The notes beneath the pieces are model-generated. The model ran no database searches. It saw only the letters and a list, made by a program, of their open reading frames with translations, and was not told the DNA's origin. A stretch of 64,000 bases of DNA from Microbacterium hydrocarbonoxydans (lineage in GTDB: Bacteria > Actinomycetota > Actinomycetes > Actinomycetales > Microbacteriaceae), in the NCBI RefSeq assembly GCF_904831005.1, contig NZ_LR882982.1, positions 2,604,001 through 2,668,000 of the forward strand, written 5' to 3'. A program made the translations under genes and the position numbers. Each line of letters begins with the position of its first letter. The first letter of the stretch is position 1. This document shows positions 1 through 12,890 of the stretch, in pieces.

Positions 1-248
1 GACAGCACGAGCAGCGGCAGAGCGGGGTTCGTGTCGCGAAGGTGCAGTGCGGCACGGATGCCCTCGTCCGTGAAGGTCGGAGGCAACCGCACGTCGAGGA
101 TGCACAGTTCCGGAGCAGTCTCGGCGACCGCCTCATCGAGGCCCTCGATGTCGGGCAGCGCCGCGACGACGCTGTGTCCGGCGTCTTCGAGCAGCCGCAC
201 GAGACCCTCACGCAGCAGGACGGAGTCCTCGCAGATCAGGATGCGCAT
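1..248 (-). CDS. Response regulator (receiver domain), partial
   Basis: This is the N-terminal part of a two-component response regulator that runs off the left edge of the window. Translation starts at an ATG (248-246) and opens with the acidic pocket of a receiver domain (MRILICEDS, Asp8). The likely phosphoacceptor is Asp52 in the segment ELCILDVRLPP. The kinase gene upstream ends inside it, with a 13-base overlap, so the two are translationally coupled and probably form one system. The paired kinase is of the HisKA_3 type, so the missing C-terminus is probably a LuxR/NarL-type DNA-binding domain; that is inference, since only about 82 residues are visible. Confidence 0.9.
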   Translation of the reverse strand, partial: MRILICEDSVLLREGLVRLLEDAGHSVVAALPDIEGLDEAVAETAPELCILDVRLPPTFTDEGIRAALHLRDTNPALPLLVL

Positions 249-1504
249 GGCACGTTCACCTCCAGGCTGGTCGGTCCGCCGAGCGGGCTCTCGAGGCGGA
301 AGGTTCCGCCCGCAGCCAGAATGCGGTTCGCGATGCCGTCGAGTCCGCCGCCGGGCTGCACCTGCGCACCGCCCATGCCGTTGTCCTCGACGCGAGCCCA
401 GAGGACTCCGCCTTCACGCAGTCGCACGGTCACCCGCGTCTCACTGGCACGGGAGTGCTTCGCCGCGTTGGTGAGCGACTCGGCGATCGAGAAGTACACG
501 GCGGCCTCGGCCTCTCGACTGCAGCGACCGTCCATGCGCACATCGAGGCTCACCGGAATGTGGGAGCGGCTGGCGAGCGCCGACAGCGCGGCGTCGAGTC
601 CTCGGTCATCGAGCACAGAGGCGTGGATGCCTCGGGCGAGCTGTCGCAGCTCGGTGATCGCCGCCTTCGTCGAGGTGTGTGCTTCGGAGATGAGCTCCTT
701 CGCGACAGCGGGGTCGCTGTCGATCTTCTGCTGTGCAAGGCCCAGGGTCATCCCGACCGACACGAGCCGCGGCTGGACGCCGTCGTGCAGGTCGCGCTCG
801 ATGCGAGTGCGCTCCAGGTCGGCCGCACGCACCGCTCCCTCCCGCTGCGCACTGCTGGTGCGCACACGCTCGGTGAGCTCGGCCTCACGGCTGCGGATCA
901 CGACCGCCAGCGAGATCACGCGGTGCAGCAGGGCGAGCCCGATCATGCCGGCGATGGAGGCGGCGATCCCGAGGATGCCGATCAGCGGCGCCCACGCCGC
1001 GTCGATGCCCCCGCCTCCGAACGGGCCGATCACGGTCTCGGTGCCGGCCAGCGGAGCGAAGCAGATCACGATCGACCAGACGACGCCGCATGCCAGCCGC
1101 AGCACGATCCAACCGAGAACAGCGGTGATGGCGAAGTTGGCCACCGCCCGCCACATGCGACCGTCGATCGCCTGACGTCCGAGGGAGCGCAGCCACCCGA
1201 CGAATCCGGGGCGGTCCCGCGGGCGCCACCGAAGAGGTGCGATCGGCGTCGTATACAGCGCGCCGACCCGGGCGACCTCGAACCAGCCGACACCGAAGAT
1301 CGCGTAGACGAGTCCTACGAGGAGCACGACTCCCACGCCGGCTGCGAAGAGCAAGCCCAGGCCCGTGCCGAGGAGACCCGAGAGGGTCGCGAAGATGAAT
1401 CCACCGATGACCCCGATGCCGGCGAGATGCAGGATCGTGAGCACGATGCGCAGCGGCGGTTTCGTGGCCGTCGTCGCTGGTGGCGTGGCAGTCTGTGTCG
1501 TCAT
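236..1504 (-). CDS. Sensor histidine kinase (NarL/HisKA_3 type)
   Basis: Membrane sensor kinase of about 422 residues that should autophosphorylate and pass phosphate to the adjacent response regulator. The N-terminal half has several membrane segments and a stretch (FEVARVGALYTTPIAPLRW) typical of the actinobacterial 'putative sensor' domain. The dimerisation/H-box is RDLHDGVQ, and the ATPase part shows an N-box (SLTNAAKHSR) and a G-box (VEDNGMGG, GGGLDGI). I chose the ATG at 1504 because GGAG lies a few bases upstream; a longer reading from 1540 adds 12 residues without a better ribosome site. The ligand is not readable from the sequence. Confidence 0.9.
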   Translation of the reverse strand: MTTQTATPPATTATKPPLRIVLTILHLAGIGVIGGFIFATLSGLLGTGLGLLFAAGVGVVLLVGLVYAIFGVGWFEVARVGALYTTPIAPLRWRPRDRPGFVGWLRSLGRQAIDGRMWRAVANFAITAVLGWIVLRLACGVVWSIVICFAPLAGTETVIGPFGGGGIDAAWAPLIGILGIAASIAGMIGLALLHRVISLAVVIRSREAELTERVRTSSAQREGAVRAADLERTRIERDLHDGVQPRLVSVGMTLGLAQQKIDSDPAVAKELISEAHTSTKAAITELRQLARGIHASVLDDRGLDAALSALASRSHIPVSLDVRMDGRCSREAEAAVYFSIAESLTNAAKHSRASETRVTVRLREGGVLWARVEDNGMGGAQVQPGGGLDGIANRILAAGGTFRLESPLGGPTSLEVNVPCAS

Positions 1505-1628
1505 GTCTCCAAGGTACGGCGGTGGTGATCCCGTCGACACCGAGGCAACCCGACACCCTGTTTCGGGTTTTCCCTACTGCTGCCACGTCGACTCGCACCG
1601 CTCGACCCGCGCGCGGCCTCAGAGACAC

Positions 1629-1666
1629 AGAAGAAGGGCGGATGCCGAAGCATCCGCCCTTCTTCT
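1629..1666 (-). terminator. Rho-independent-type hairpin after the DUF3566 gene
   Basis: Perfect 17-bp stem (1629-1645 with 1650-1666) and a CGAA loop, about 17 bases past the stop of the DUF3566 gene. It probably ends the gyrB-gyrA-DUF3566 transcription unit and also separates it from the kinase gene, which is transcribed the same way. There is no long U-tract, as is common in high-GC actinobacteria. Confidence 0.8.
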
Positions 1667-1682
1667 TCGCGTGTGGGTCGGC

Positions 1683-2083
1683 TCAGTTCGAGGTGAAGCC
1701 GACGAGCAGGCCGCCGGTCACCTTCACCGCGACGTTGTAGATACCGGCGACGACCGCGCCGAGAACCGTGAAGACGATCAGGTTCAGGATCGAGACCACG
1801 GCGGCGAAGGCCATGACCTGCGGCAGACCCGCGACCTCCGAGATCCGCACCGAGTCGCTGGTGATCGTGCCCACGAACTCGTCGGCCTGGCTGATGACGT
1901 TGGTCGCCTGCAGCACGAGATAGATCAGGAAGAACGACACCATGGTGACGATCGCGAGCGCGACCGCTCCCAGGAAGGAGAGCTTCACGGCCGACCAGAA
2001 GTCGACATAGACGAGGCGCAGGCGAACCTGCTTCCCTCCGGTCTTACGGGTCGACTTCTTCGCCAGCTTGTCGGCTACCGTGC

Positions 2084-2087
<4 letters not shown>
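1683..2087 (-). CDS. DUF3566 membrane protein
   Basis: Small membrane protein of 134 residues. It has a basic N-terminus ([19 protein letters not shown]), then the DUF3566 core with two long hydrophobic segments (about residues 37-62 and 93-117). DUF3566 proteins are regularly found directly after gyrA in actinobacteria, and their molecular role is not established. The start overlaps the gyrA stop by four bases (ATGA), so translation is coupled to gyrA. Family assignment is from sequence style and position. Confidence 0.88.
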
Positions 2088-4645
<2,558 letters not shown>

Positions 4646-4696
4646 GTGTGTTGTCGATTCCGGTCGTCAGTGGAACGAATGCAGGCGCGGGACGCG

Positions 4697-6802
<2,106 letters not shown>

Positions 6803-6896
6803 TCACGAACTCCCAGTCTAGCGGTCTTTCGTGTCGAGATTCCGCTCAGCGGCCACGTGTGGCCCTCTGAGCGTGTCGGACCCCTTGCGTGGTGTC

Positions 6897-7400
6897 CTAC
6901 CCGTAGGTATCGCGTGGGCCACGCCCTGGAACGACTCTCGGACCCCATTTCCACGAGGGAACGTCCGGTCCGATGAAGCGAAGGTTCTCGACGCCCGCAG
7001 ACGGATACCGTCGCCCGATCTCCGTCAGGATGGTCCCTCGCATGAACTGGAGGTTCTTCGCCCAGGCGGTCGAATCGCATTTCACCGTCAGCACTCCGCG
7101 CTCGAGAGACACCGGCTCCGAGTGCTTCGCCGTGTCTGCGCCTGCGAGGTCGGCCCACTGGCGGACGAGGTCTTCGCGAGCGAGTGTCGTCTCCCACCCC
7201 GCATCCCGGGTGAGTCTGTCGAGCACTGCTCCGAGGGTGCCAGGGTCACGGCCGGGGGTGAACGGGGCGTTGTCGTCGTCGTCGACGATCCGACGCTTGC
7301 GCTTCCAGTTCTTCGAGCTCGGCTTCAGCCCCCGCAGTCGAAGGTACGTCGCCACCGTCTCGGGAGTCTCGACGGCCGGAACCGCTGCGATGTCAGACAT
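6897..7400 (-). CDS. DUF721 (DciA-like) protein
   Basis: Protein of 167 residues with a DUF721 domain in its C-terminal two thirds (LTRDAGWETTLAREDLVRQW and TVKCDSTAWAKNLQFM). DUF721 contains DciA, the ancestral loader or recruiter of the DnaB helicase in bacteria without DnaC, and the gene sits between recF and gyrB in most actinobacteria. The start at 7400 is an ATG that overlaps the recF stop by eight bases; a longer reading frame upstream lies inside recF and is not credible. A basic patch (KNWKRKRR, about residues 36-43) precedes the domain. Role in helicase loading is inferred from the family. Confidence 0.88.
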   Translation of the reverse strand: MSDIAAVPAVETPETVATYLRLRGLKPSSKNWKRKRRIVDDDDNAPFTPGRDPGTLGAVLDRLTRDAGWETTLAREDLVRQWADLAGADTAKHSEPVSLERGVLTVKCDSTAWAKNLQFMRGTILTEIGRRYPSAGVENLRFIGPDVPSWKWGPRVVPGRGPRDTYG

Positions 7401-8643
7401 CGGCCTCTGCCTCCTCGGTCGCCGGATCGGTCGGGTCGACGTCGCGCGATCCGGTCTTCTGAGCTTCAGGCTCGTCTCGAGCCGCTCGCTCATCGCTGAT
7501 GGTGCCCGCCGTGATCCTGACGACATGCGCGTGCAGGACCTCAGGAATATCCTCCTCCACCGCAGCCGTGACCACCACTTGCTCATAGCCGGCGGTGAGC
7601 GATGCCAGACGCTGACGGCGGTCGGCGTCGAGCTCGGCGAACACGTCATCGAGTATCAGCACGGGGTCGCCGGCGGGGGATTCGCTGCGCAGCAGCTCCG
7701 CGGACGCGAGTCGCAGGGCGAGTGCCACAGACCACGATTCACCGTGCGATGCGTAGCCCTTGACCGGAAGATCGCGAACGCGAAGCATGAGGTCGTCGCG
7801 GTGCGGTCCTGTGAGCGTGAGCCCGCGTTCGAGCTCGTTCGACCGCTTCGCGAGCAGCGCCGCGTGGAACATCTCGGCCAAAGTCGCCGTGCTCAGCGCA
7901 CCCTCGAGTCCGCCCTCAGGCGACTCCCCCTCTTCGGGGTCCGCCCCCCGCACCGAGAGAGCCCATTCGAGCCGCGGGCGGTGGTCTTCACCGGCGATCG
8001 CTGCATACGCCTCGGCGACGGGCTGCTGCAGATCAGCCGCGAGCCGCTGCCGCGCCCCGATGATCTCGGCGCCGAGCGACACCAGCTTGTCATCCCAGAC
8101 GTCGAGGGTGCTGAGTCCTTCGCCCTTGATGCCGCGCGCTCGCGCCGATTTGAGCAGGGCGTTTCGCTGCTTGAGCACCCGGTCGTAGTCGGAGAGCACC
8201 GATGCCATGCGCGGAGTGCGCTGGATCAGCAGCTGGTCGACGAATCGCCGGCGCGAGGAAGGATCGCCTCGCACGATCTGCAGGTCTTCCGGTGCGAACA
8301 GCACGACGTGCGCGTAACGCGGCAGCTCGTTGGTCTTCGACGGCGACCCGTTGATACGGGCCTTGTTCGCACCCTGCTTGTTGAGCTGGAGCTCGACGAG
8401 CACACGTCTTTCGCCATGCGAGAGTCGCGCGCGGATGATCGCGTACTCCTGGCCGTCGCGGACCAGAGGCGCATCGGATGACACACGATGCGATCCCAAC
8501 GTGGCGAGGAAGACGACGGCCTCGGCGAGGTTCGTCTTGCCCTGGCCGTTTCGGCCCACCAGCACGTTGGGTCCACGGTGAAGAGCGAGTTCGGCGGTCG
8601 CGTAATTGCGGAAATCGACCAGACTCAGGTGCTCCACAATCAC
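7393..8643 (-). CDS. recF: DNA replication and repair protein RecF
   Basis: SMC-like ATPase of 416 residues that helps load RecA at gaps together with RecO and RecR. Walker A is GRNGQGKT (near residue 30), the ABC signature region is about VALALRLASAELL, and Walker B is PVLILDDVFAELD. The last ~45 residues after the D-loop are acidic and poorly conserved, making the protein a little longer than the usual ~370-400. It lies 62 bases after dnaN and overlaps the DUF721 gene, forming dnaN-recF-DUF721. The gnd gene found between dnaN and recF in some actinobacteria is absent here. Confidence 0.97.
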   Translation of the reverse strand: MIVEHLSLVDFRNYATAELALHRGPNVLVGRNGQGKTNLAEAVVFLATLGSHRVSSDAPLVRDGQEYAIIRARLSHGERRVLVELQLNKQGANKARINGSPSKTNELPRYAHVVLFAPEDLQIVRGDPSSRRRFVDQLLIQRTPRMASVLSDYDRVLKQRNALLKSARARGIKGEGLSTLDVWDDKLVSLGAEIIGARQRLAADLQQPVAEAYAAIAGEDHRPRLEWALSVRGADPEEGESPEGGLEGALSTATLAEMFHAALLAKRSNELERGLTLTGPHRDDLMLRVRDLPVKGYASHGESWSVALALRLASAELLRSESPAGDPVLILDDVFAELDADRRQRLASLTAGYEQVVVTAAVEEDIPEVLHAHVVRITAGTISDERAARDEPEAQKTGSRDVDPTDPATEEAEADV

Positions 8644-8705
8644 GCTGTCAGCCTACCTTCGGCCTCAGACACCGGATGCCGCGGGGATACCGCGCAGACG
8701 ACCGA

Positions 8706-9848
8706 TCAGCGCAGCAGCAGGTTCGGCTGCAGCAGGTACTTGAACGAATCGAGGCCCGCCTGATCGACCGATGTCTGGCTGGTGATCAGCACGGGGCTGA
8801 GCTTGTTCGCGTTGTCGCTCGAGGTGAACGTGACTCGCACGAACTCGCTCTTCACGGCACCGAGCGCCTCGATCAGGTACTGCGGGTTGAGTCCGAGAGT
8901 CACCTCGTCGCCGCCCGAGAGGATCGCGTCGACGGATTCCGAGGCACGAGCGTGCTCGCTGCCCGAGGCATCCATCGTCACGCCGTCGCTCGCGAACGTG
9001 AAGCGCAGCGGCGCCGCCCGGTCGAGCACGAGCGACACACGCCGCACGGCCTCGACGAGGTCGGCGGTGTTCACCACCGCGTAGTGATCGGTCTGCTCGG
9101 GGAACAGTCGGCGGACCGGAGGGAAGTTCCCCTTGATCAGCAGCGAGGTCACGGTCTTGTTCCCGGCGGTGAAGGCGATGATCTCGCGGTCACCCGCACC
9201 CGAGAAGGCGATCTGGATCGTACCGGCGTGCCCGAAGGTCTTGCCGACCTCGAGCAGGGTGCGTGCCGGCACGAGTGCGGTCGCTTCGACGGCTTCGCCA
9301 TCCCAGGGCACGTCGCGCAGCGACACGCGGTAGCGGTCGGTGGCGACGAGGCTGAGCGTCTGGCCCGCGACTTCGAGCTGCACGCCGGTCAGGACGGGCG
9401 TCACGTCGTCGCGGGATGCGGCGAAACCGACCTGTGCGATCGCCGTGCCGAAGTCGTCGGCGGGAACGACACCCGACGAGCCCGAGACCTCGGGGATCGA
9501 GGGATATTCCTCGACGGGCATGGCCGCCAGGGTGAAGCGCGCCGAGCCACAGGTGACCGAGATGCTTCCGTCGTCTTCGACGGCGATCTCGATCGGAGCG
9601 TTCGGCAGACGGTTGGCGATGTCCGAGAGAAGCCGTCCGTGCACCAGGATCGTGCCGGGCGTCTCGACAGTCGCTTCGATGGTCGTGCGTGCGGAAGCCT
9701 CGTAGTCAAATGCCGAGAGCGTGAGTCCAGCACCGTCTGCCTCGATCAGCACACCGGCGAGGATCGGCTGCGGATTGCGCTGCGGAAGCAGCTTGACGAC
9801 GAAGGACACAGCCTCGCTGAAGACATCGCGGTTGACCTGAAACCTCAC
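8706..9848 (-). CDS. dnaN: DNA polymerase III beta clamp
   Basis: Sliding clamp of 380 residues that tethers the replicative polymerase to DNA. It opens MRFQVNRDVFSEAVSFVVK and shows the typical three-domain clamp sequence, with conserved stretches such as LVHGRLLSDIANRLPN and VATDRYRVSLRD. The C-terminus ends MLRK-like clamps differently (LLQPNLLLR), which is within family variation. It is transcribed away from oriC and heads the dnaN-recF-DUF721 group. Confidence 0.98.
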   Translation of the reverse strand: MRFQVNRDVFSEAVSFVVKLLPQRNPQPILAGVLIEADGAGLTLSAFDYEASARTTIEATVETPGTILVHGRLLSDIANRLPNAPIEIAVEDDGSISVTCGSARFTLAAMPVEEYPSIPEVSGSSGVVPADDFGTAIAQVGFAASRDDVTPVLTGVQLEVAGQTLSLVATDRYRVSLRDVPWDGEAVEATALVPARTLLEVGKTFGHAGTIQIAFSGAGDREIIAFTAGNKTVTSLLIKGNFPPVRRLFPEQTDHYAVVNTADLVEAVRRVSLVLDRAAPLRFTFASDGVTMDASGSEHARASESVDAILSGGDEVTLGLNPQYLIEALGAVKSEFVRVTFTSSDNANKLSPVLITSQTSVDQAGLDSFKYLLQPNLLLR

Positions 9849-10036
9849 GGGTGCTCCCTTGTCGTCGTTCTGAGACGCGTCGTCATCGTTCCTGCCGGTG
9901 CAGGGCTTCCCATGCTAGCCCCAGAGTCGCACCGATCCCTACGCCTCTGTGATTCCCACAGGCCCGTCGGGTTTCCACACCGTCTGGTGATCGGATCGCC
10001 CCTGAATTGAATTAACTCCTTAACGGTGTTAACACC

Positions 10037-10054
10037 TGTGGATACTGTGGATAA
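10037..10054 (-). promoter_or_regulatory. Two adjacent DnaA boxes next to the AT-rich element
   Basis: TGTGGATAC (10037-10045) and TGTGGATAA (10046-10054) lie head to tail with no gap, directly beside the AT-rich stretch and its palindrome. Read on the minus strand, the second is a perfect TTATCCACA. Closely spaced boxes at the edge of the unwinding element fit the known seeding of DnaA filaments. Confidence 0.85.
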
Positions 10055-10282
10055 CTCGGTGGAAAGCAGACGCGAGTAGGGAACTACACGGTTGTCACTT
10101 GTGGAATCCCTGAGGATTACGCGGGTTGGGAGCATCCGATGCGATCCGGAGCATGCAGGAGTTATCCACAGGTCCGTCGATTTCTCCCATGTTCCTCCCG
10201 AGCTCATCCCCATCCATCCACAAGTTATCCACATGTGCAAAGTGGCATCGATCCGTGTCCGCAACGGCGCGTCGCACGCACG

Positions 10283-10326
10283 AGAAGGGGGACACAGCAT
10301 CCGAACGGACGCCGTGTCCCCCTTCT
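10283..10326 (-). terminator. Terminator hairpin after dnaA
   Basis: Perfect 13-bp stem (AGAAGGGGGACAC at 10283-10295 with its complement at 10314-10326), 18 bases past the dnaA stop. It should stop dnaA transcripts from running into oriC. Confidence 0.8.
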
Positions 10327-10343
10327 GGAGAGACGAGCTCTGA

Positions 10344-11735
10344 TCAGCGACGACCGAGCTGTGTGGTGATCTCGGTCACCTGGTTGTAGATCGACCGGCG
10401 TTCCTTCATGAGCTCGCTGATCTTCTTATAGGCGTACATGACGGTCGTGTGATCGCGGTTGCCGAACAGCTGACCGATCTTGGGCAGCGAGAGGCTGGTG
10501 CGCTCTCGGCAGAGGTACATCGCTATCTGTCGAGCCGTGGCGATCTGCTGAGATCTGCTCGAGCCGTAGAGATCGTCGACGGTCAGCTTGAAGTACTGGG
10601 CGGTCGCAGTGATGATGTCGGTCGGCGAGATGATGTTGTCCTCGGCCGTGTCGATGATGTCGCGCAGCACCGTCTGGGCGAGAGAGATGTCGAGCGCCGA
10701 GCGGTTGAGGCTGGCGAAGGCGGAGACGCGGATCAGCGCGCCCTCGAGTTCGCGGATGTTGGATGAGACCACCGTCGCGATGTACTCCAGCACCTCGTCG
10801 GGGATGTGCAGCGCTTCGCTCTGGGCCTTCTTCCGAAGGATCGCGATGCGGGTCTCGAGGTCGGGTGCCTGCACGTCGGTGATGAGGCCCCACTCGAACC
10901 GGCTGCGCATGCGATCCTCGAAGCCCGTCAGATGCTTCGGAGCGACATCGCTGGTGATCACGACCTGCTTGTTGTGGTCGTGAAGAGTGTTGAAGGTGTG
11001 GAAGAACGCCTCCTGGGTCTCCGCTCGACCCTGCAGGAACTGGATGTCGTCGATCAGGAGGATGTCGACTTCGCGGTACCGGGCCTGGAAGGCCGCACCG
11101 CGGTTGTTCGCGATCGAGTTGATGAAGTCGTTCGTGAACTCCTCGCTCGAGACGTAGCGAACCTTCACCCCTGCATAGAGCGACTGCGCATAGTCGCCGA
11201 TCGCGTGGAGAAGATGCGTCTTGCCGAGACCGGAGTCGCCGTAGATGAAGAGCGGGTTGTACGCCTTCGCGGGCGCTTCGGCCACGGCGACCGCGGCCGC
11301 ATGCGCGAACCGGTTGGACTGACCGATCACGAAGTTGTCGAACGTGTACTTCGGGTTGAGTCGGGACTCATGCCTCAGCGGCGTGGGCTGCTCCATCGGC
11401 GACTCGATGCGCACGTTCTCCTGCCGCCCGAAGTCGGCGACGGCGATGGGAGCGGTCGGCTGCTCGGCGAGTTCGTGGTTCACGACCACCCGATAAGAGG
11501 TGACCTCTTCACCGATGTGGGAGAGGGCCTCCATGATCGGCAGTCGCAGACGCTTGTTGATCTGCGCGGCTGTCAGGTCGTTCGGCACCTCGAGATAGAG
11601 GGTCGCTGCCATCACTCCTGCGGGAACCGCGAGACTGAGGAAACCCTGAAGCTGCGGGGTCACGCGGTCATCTGCCTCGAGCAGCTCCTGCACCGTGGTC
11701 CAGATGGGAACGTCGGGCTGGGCAGGTGATGACAT
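10344..11735 (-). CDS. dnaA: Chromosomal replication initiator DnaA
   Basis: AAA+ initiator that binds DnaA boxes and unwinds oriC. From the ATG at 11735 it is 463 residues, with a GGAG ribosome site just upstream (CCGGAGCGTC before the ATG). A longer reading to 11957 would add 74 residues that do not look like DnaA. Domain I starts at [10 protein letters not shown]. Domain II is short. Domain III has Walker [14 protein letters not shown] and Walker [10 protein letters not shown], and domain IV has the DNA-binding signature [14 protein letters not shown]. The 5' region has two more perfect DnaA boxes, so autoregulation is likely. Confidence 0.98.
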   Translation of the reverse strand: MSSPAQPDVPIWTTVQELLEADDRVTPQLQGFLSLAVPAGVMAATLYLEVPNDLTAAQINKRLRLPIMEALSHIGEEVTSYRVVVNHELAEQPTAPIAVADFGRQENVRIESPMEQPTPLRHESRLNPKYTFDNFVIGQSNRFAHAAAVAVAEAPAKAYNPLFIYGDSGLGKTHLLHAIGDYAQSLYAGVKVRYVSSEEFTNDFINSIANNRGAAFQARYREVDILLIDDIQFLQGRAETQEAFFHTFNTLHDHNKQVVITSDVAPKHLTGFEDRMRSRFEWGLITDVQAPDLETRIAILRKKAQSEALHIPDEVLEYIATVVSSNIRELEGALIRVSAFASLNRSALDISLAQTVLRDIIDTAEDNIISPTDIITATAQYFKLTVDDLYGSSRSQQIATARQIAMYLCRERTSLSLPKIGQLFGNRDHTTVMYAYKKISELMKERRSIYNQVTEITTQLGRR

Positions 11736-12051
11736 GACGCTCCGGAGCTGGGGGATCGGGGAGGGTTCGGCGACGGGCGTCTCCCTGTGGATAACTTCGG
11801 ATGCCACGGTAGTCACCGCGGCTGTGATCGGCAACCTGCCCTGTGAATACGCGCGCGTGTTGCGCATACGTGCAGCGCGAGGCTGTGGATAATGGCTGTG
11901 CGGATCGTTCATCGGGTCCGGTGTCGAAGCGCGCAGATTTGCTCTGCGCGCCGTCAAGACGTACCCTTAATCGGTTGACTTATGCCTGAACGGCAGATCC
12001 CTATGTCTCCGGTCAAAATGATCCCGGTGGCAGCATTCCCGGAGTGATTCC
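11736..12051. promoter_or_regulatory. Divergent dnaA/rpmH regulatory region with DnaA boxes
   Basis: Between the divergent dnaA and rpmH starts. It holds two perfect minus-strand DnaA boxes (11786-11794 and 11884-11892) and an 8-bp inverted repeat CGCGCAGA/TCTGCGCG (11930-11937 and 11943-11950). A TTGACT hexamer (11975-11980) faces rpmH and a TTGACG hexamer (complement of 11952-11957) faces dnaA. I could not pair either with a well-spaced -10, so exact promoters are not called. The boxes suggest DnaA control of its own gene. Confidence 0.7.
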
Positions 12052-12189
12052 ATGAGCAAGCGCACCTTCCAGCCCAACAACCGTCGTCGCGCCAAGAAGC
12101 ACGGTTTCCGTCTTCGCATGCGCACCCGTGCCGGCCGCGCGATCCTGTCGGCTCGTCGCGCGAAGGGCCGCACCGAGCTCTCCGCGTAG
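12052..12189 (+). CDS. rpmH: 50S ribosomal protein L34
   Basis: Very small ribosomal protein of 45 residues, too short for most ORF cut-offs. The sequence [19 protein letters not shown] and the following arginine/lysine-rich tail ending RTELSA are diagnostic of bL34. It is preceded by CCCGGAGTGATTCC, giving a GGAG ribosome site. It is followed six bases later by rnpA, as in almost all bacteria. Confidence 0.97.
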   Translation: MSKRTFQPNNRRRAKKHGFRLRMRTRAGRAILSARRAKGRTELSA

Positions 12190-12195
12190 ACCGCT

Positions 12196-12540
12196 GTGCT
12201 CGCCCGCCCGTTTCGCCTGACCCGCGGGAGCGACTATCGACTGGTCGTTCGACGTGGATCACGTTGTGGCGGGGCGCGCGTCGTCACCTCGATGCTGACG
12301 ACGGGCGAGAGCAGAGCCGCGAGGTTCGGTTTCATCATCAGCAAGCAGGTTGGCACCGCCGTGGTGCGCAACTCCGTTCGTCGACGCCTGAAGGCGGTCT
12401 GCGCGGAGGCGCTCCCGCGAGTGCCTGAGGGCACGGATGTCGTCATCCGTGCCCTTCCTGCATCTGCGACCGCCTCGTACGCCGAACTCAGCGCAGACGT
12501 CAACCGCTGTCTCGGACGCCTCTCCCGGGTGCACGCATGA
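12196..12540 (+). CDS. rnpA: Ribonuclease P protein component
   Basis: Protein subunit of RNase P, 114 residues, which helps the RNA subunit mature tRNA 5' ends. It starts with GTG (12196) and reads MLARPFRLTRGSDY. The RNR signature region is SKQVGTAVVRNSVRRRLK (about residues 49-66). Its stop overlaps the yidD start by four bases (ATGA), so rpmH-rnpA-yidD-yidC form one unit. Confidence 0.97.
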   Translation: MLARPFRLTRGSDYRLVVRRGSRCGGARVVTSMLTTGESRAARFGFIISKQVGTAVVRNSVRRRLKAVCAEALPRVPEGTDVVIRALPASATASYAELSADVNRCLGRLSRVHA

Positions 12541-12887
12541 CCGCCCTGCCCTCGTCGTCATCGGGCAGCGCAGAGTTCCAGCCCCGGGATCTCGTTCGCA
12601 GCATCCCGTTGGTCCCCCGAAACCTCCTGCTCGGATTCCTCGCCGGGTATCGCAAGGTGATCTCTCCGCTGTATGGAGATGTCTGTGCCTATTACCCCTC
12701 CTGTTCGGCTTACGCTGTAGGTGCGGTGCAACAGCACGGTGCCGTGCGGGGGGCGCTGCTCTCGGCATGGCGCATCCTTCGTTGCAATCCCTGGAGCCAC
12801 GGCGGCGTCGATGACGTCCGTCCGCACGAACACTTCCGCTATGACCTGACCGCTCACGGTTTCGTCGTCCCTGCCCGAAAGGATTGA
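12537..12887 (+). CDS. yidD: Membrane protein insertion efficiency factor YidD
   Basis: Small membrane-associated protein of 116 residues that aids YidC-dependent insertion. The conserved core reads LLGFLAGYRKVISPLYG followed by CAYYPSCSAYA, then RILRCNPWSHGGVDDV, the family hallmark. An N-terminal extension of about 30 residues precedes the core. It overlaps rnpA by four bases and is followed three bases later by yidC. Confidence 0.96.
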   Translation: MTALPSSSSGSAEFQPRDLVRSIPLVPRNLLLGFLAGYRKVISPLYGDVCAYYPSCSAYAVGAVQQHGAVRGALLSAWRILRCNPWSHGGVDDVRPHEHFRYDLTAHGFVVPARKD

Positions 12888-12890
12888 TCG

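Larger units (their letters stand above)
9849..10343. other. Chromosomal replication origin (oriC), dnaN-dnaA intergenic region
   Basis: Gene-free 495 bases between dnaN and dnaA, the usual oriC place in actinobacteria. An AT-rich stretch (about 10001-10036, containing GAATTGAATTAACTCCTTAA) is the probable unwinding element and ends in a perfect 12-bp palindrome GGTGTTAACACC (10025-10036). Perfect DnaA boxes (TTATCCACA) lie at 10046-10054 (minus), 10162-10170 (plus) and 10225-10233 (plus). A one-mismatch box is at 10037-10045 (minus) and weaker matches are near 9971 and 10100. The dnaA terminator takes up the right end. Confidence 0.92.

Noticed and set aside
7401..7649. A longer start for the DUF721 protein
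   Set aside because: The extra 83 residues are read inside recF in another frame; the ATG at 7400 overlapping the recF stop is the usual arrangement.
11736..11957. A longer DnaA N-terminus of 74 extra residues
   Set aside because: The extension does not resemble DnaA domain I, contains two DnaA boxes, and the ATG at 11735 has a proper ribosome site.
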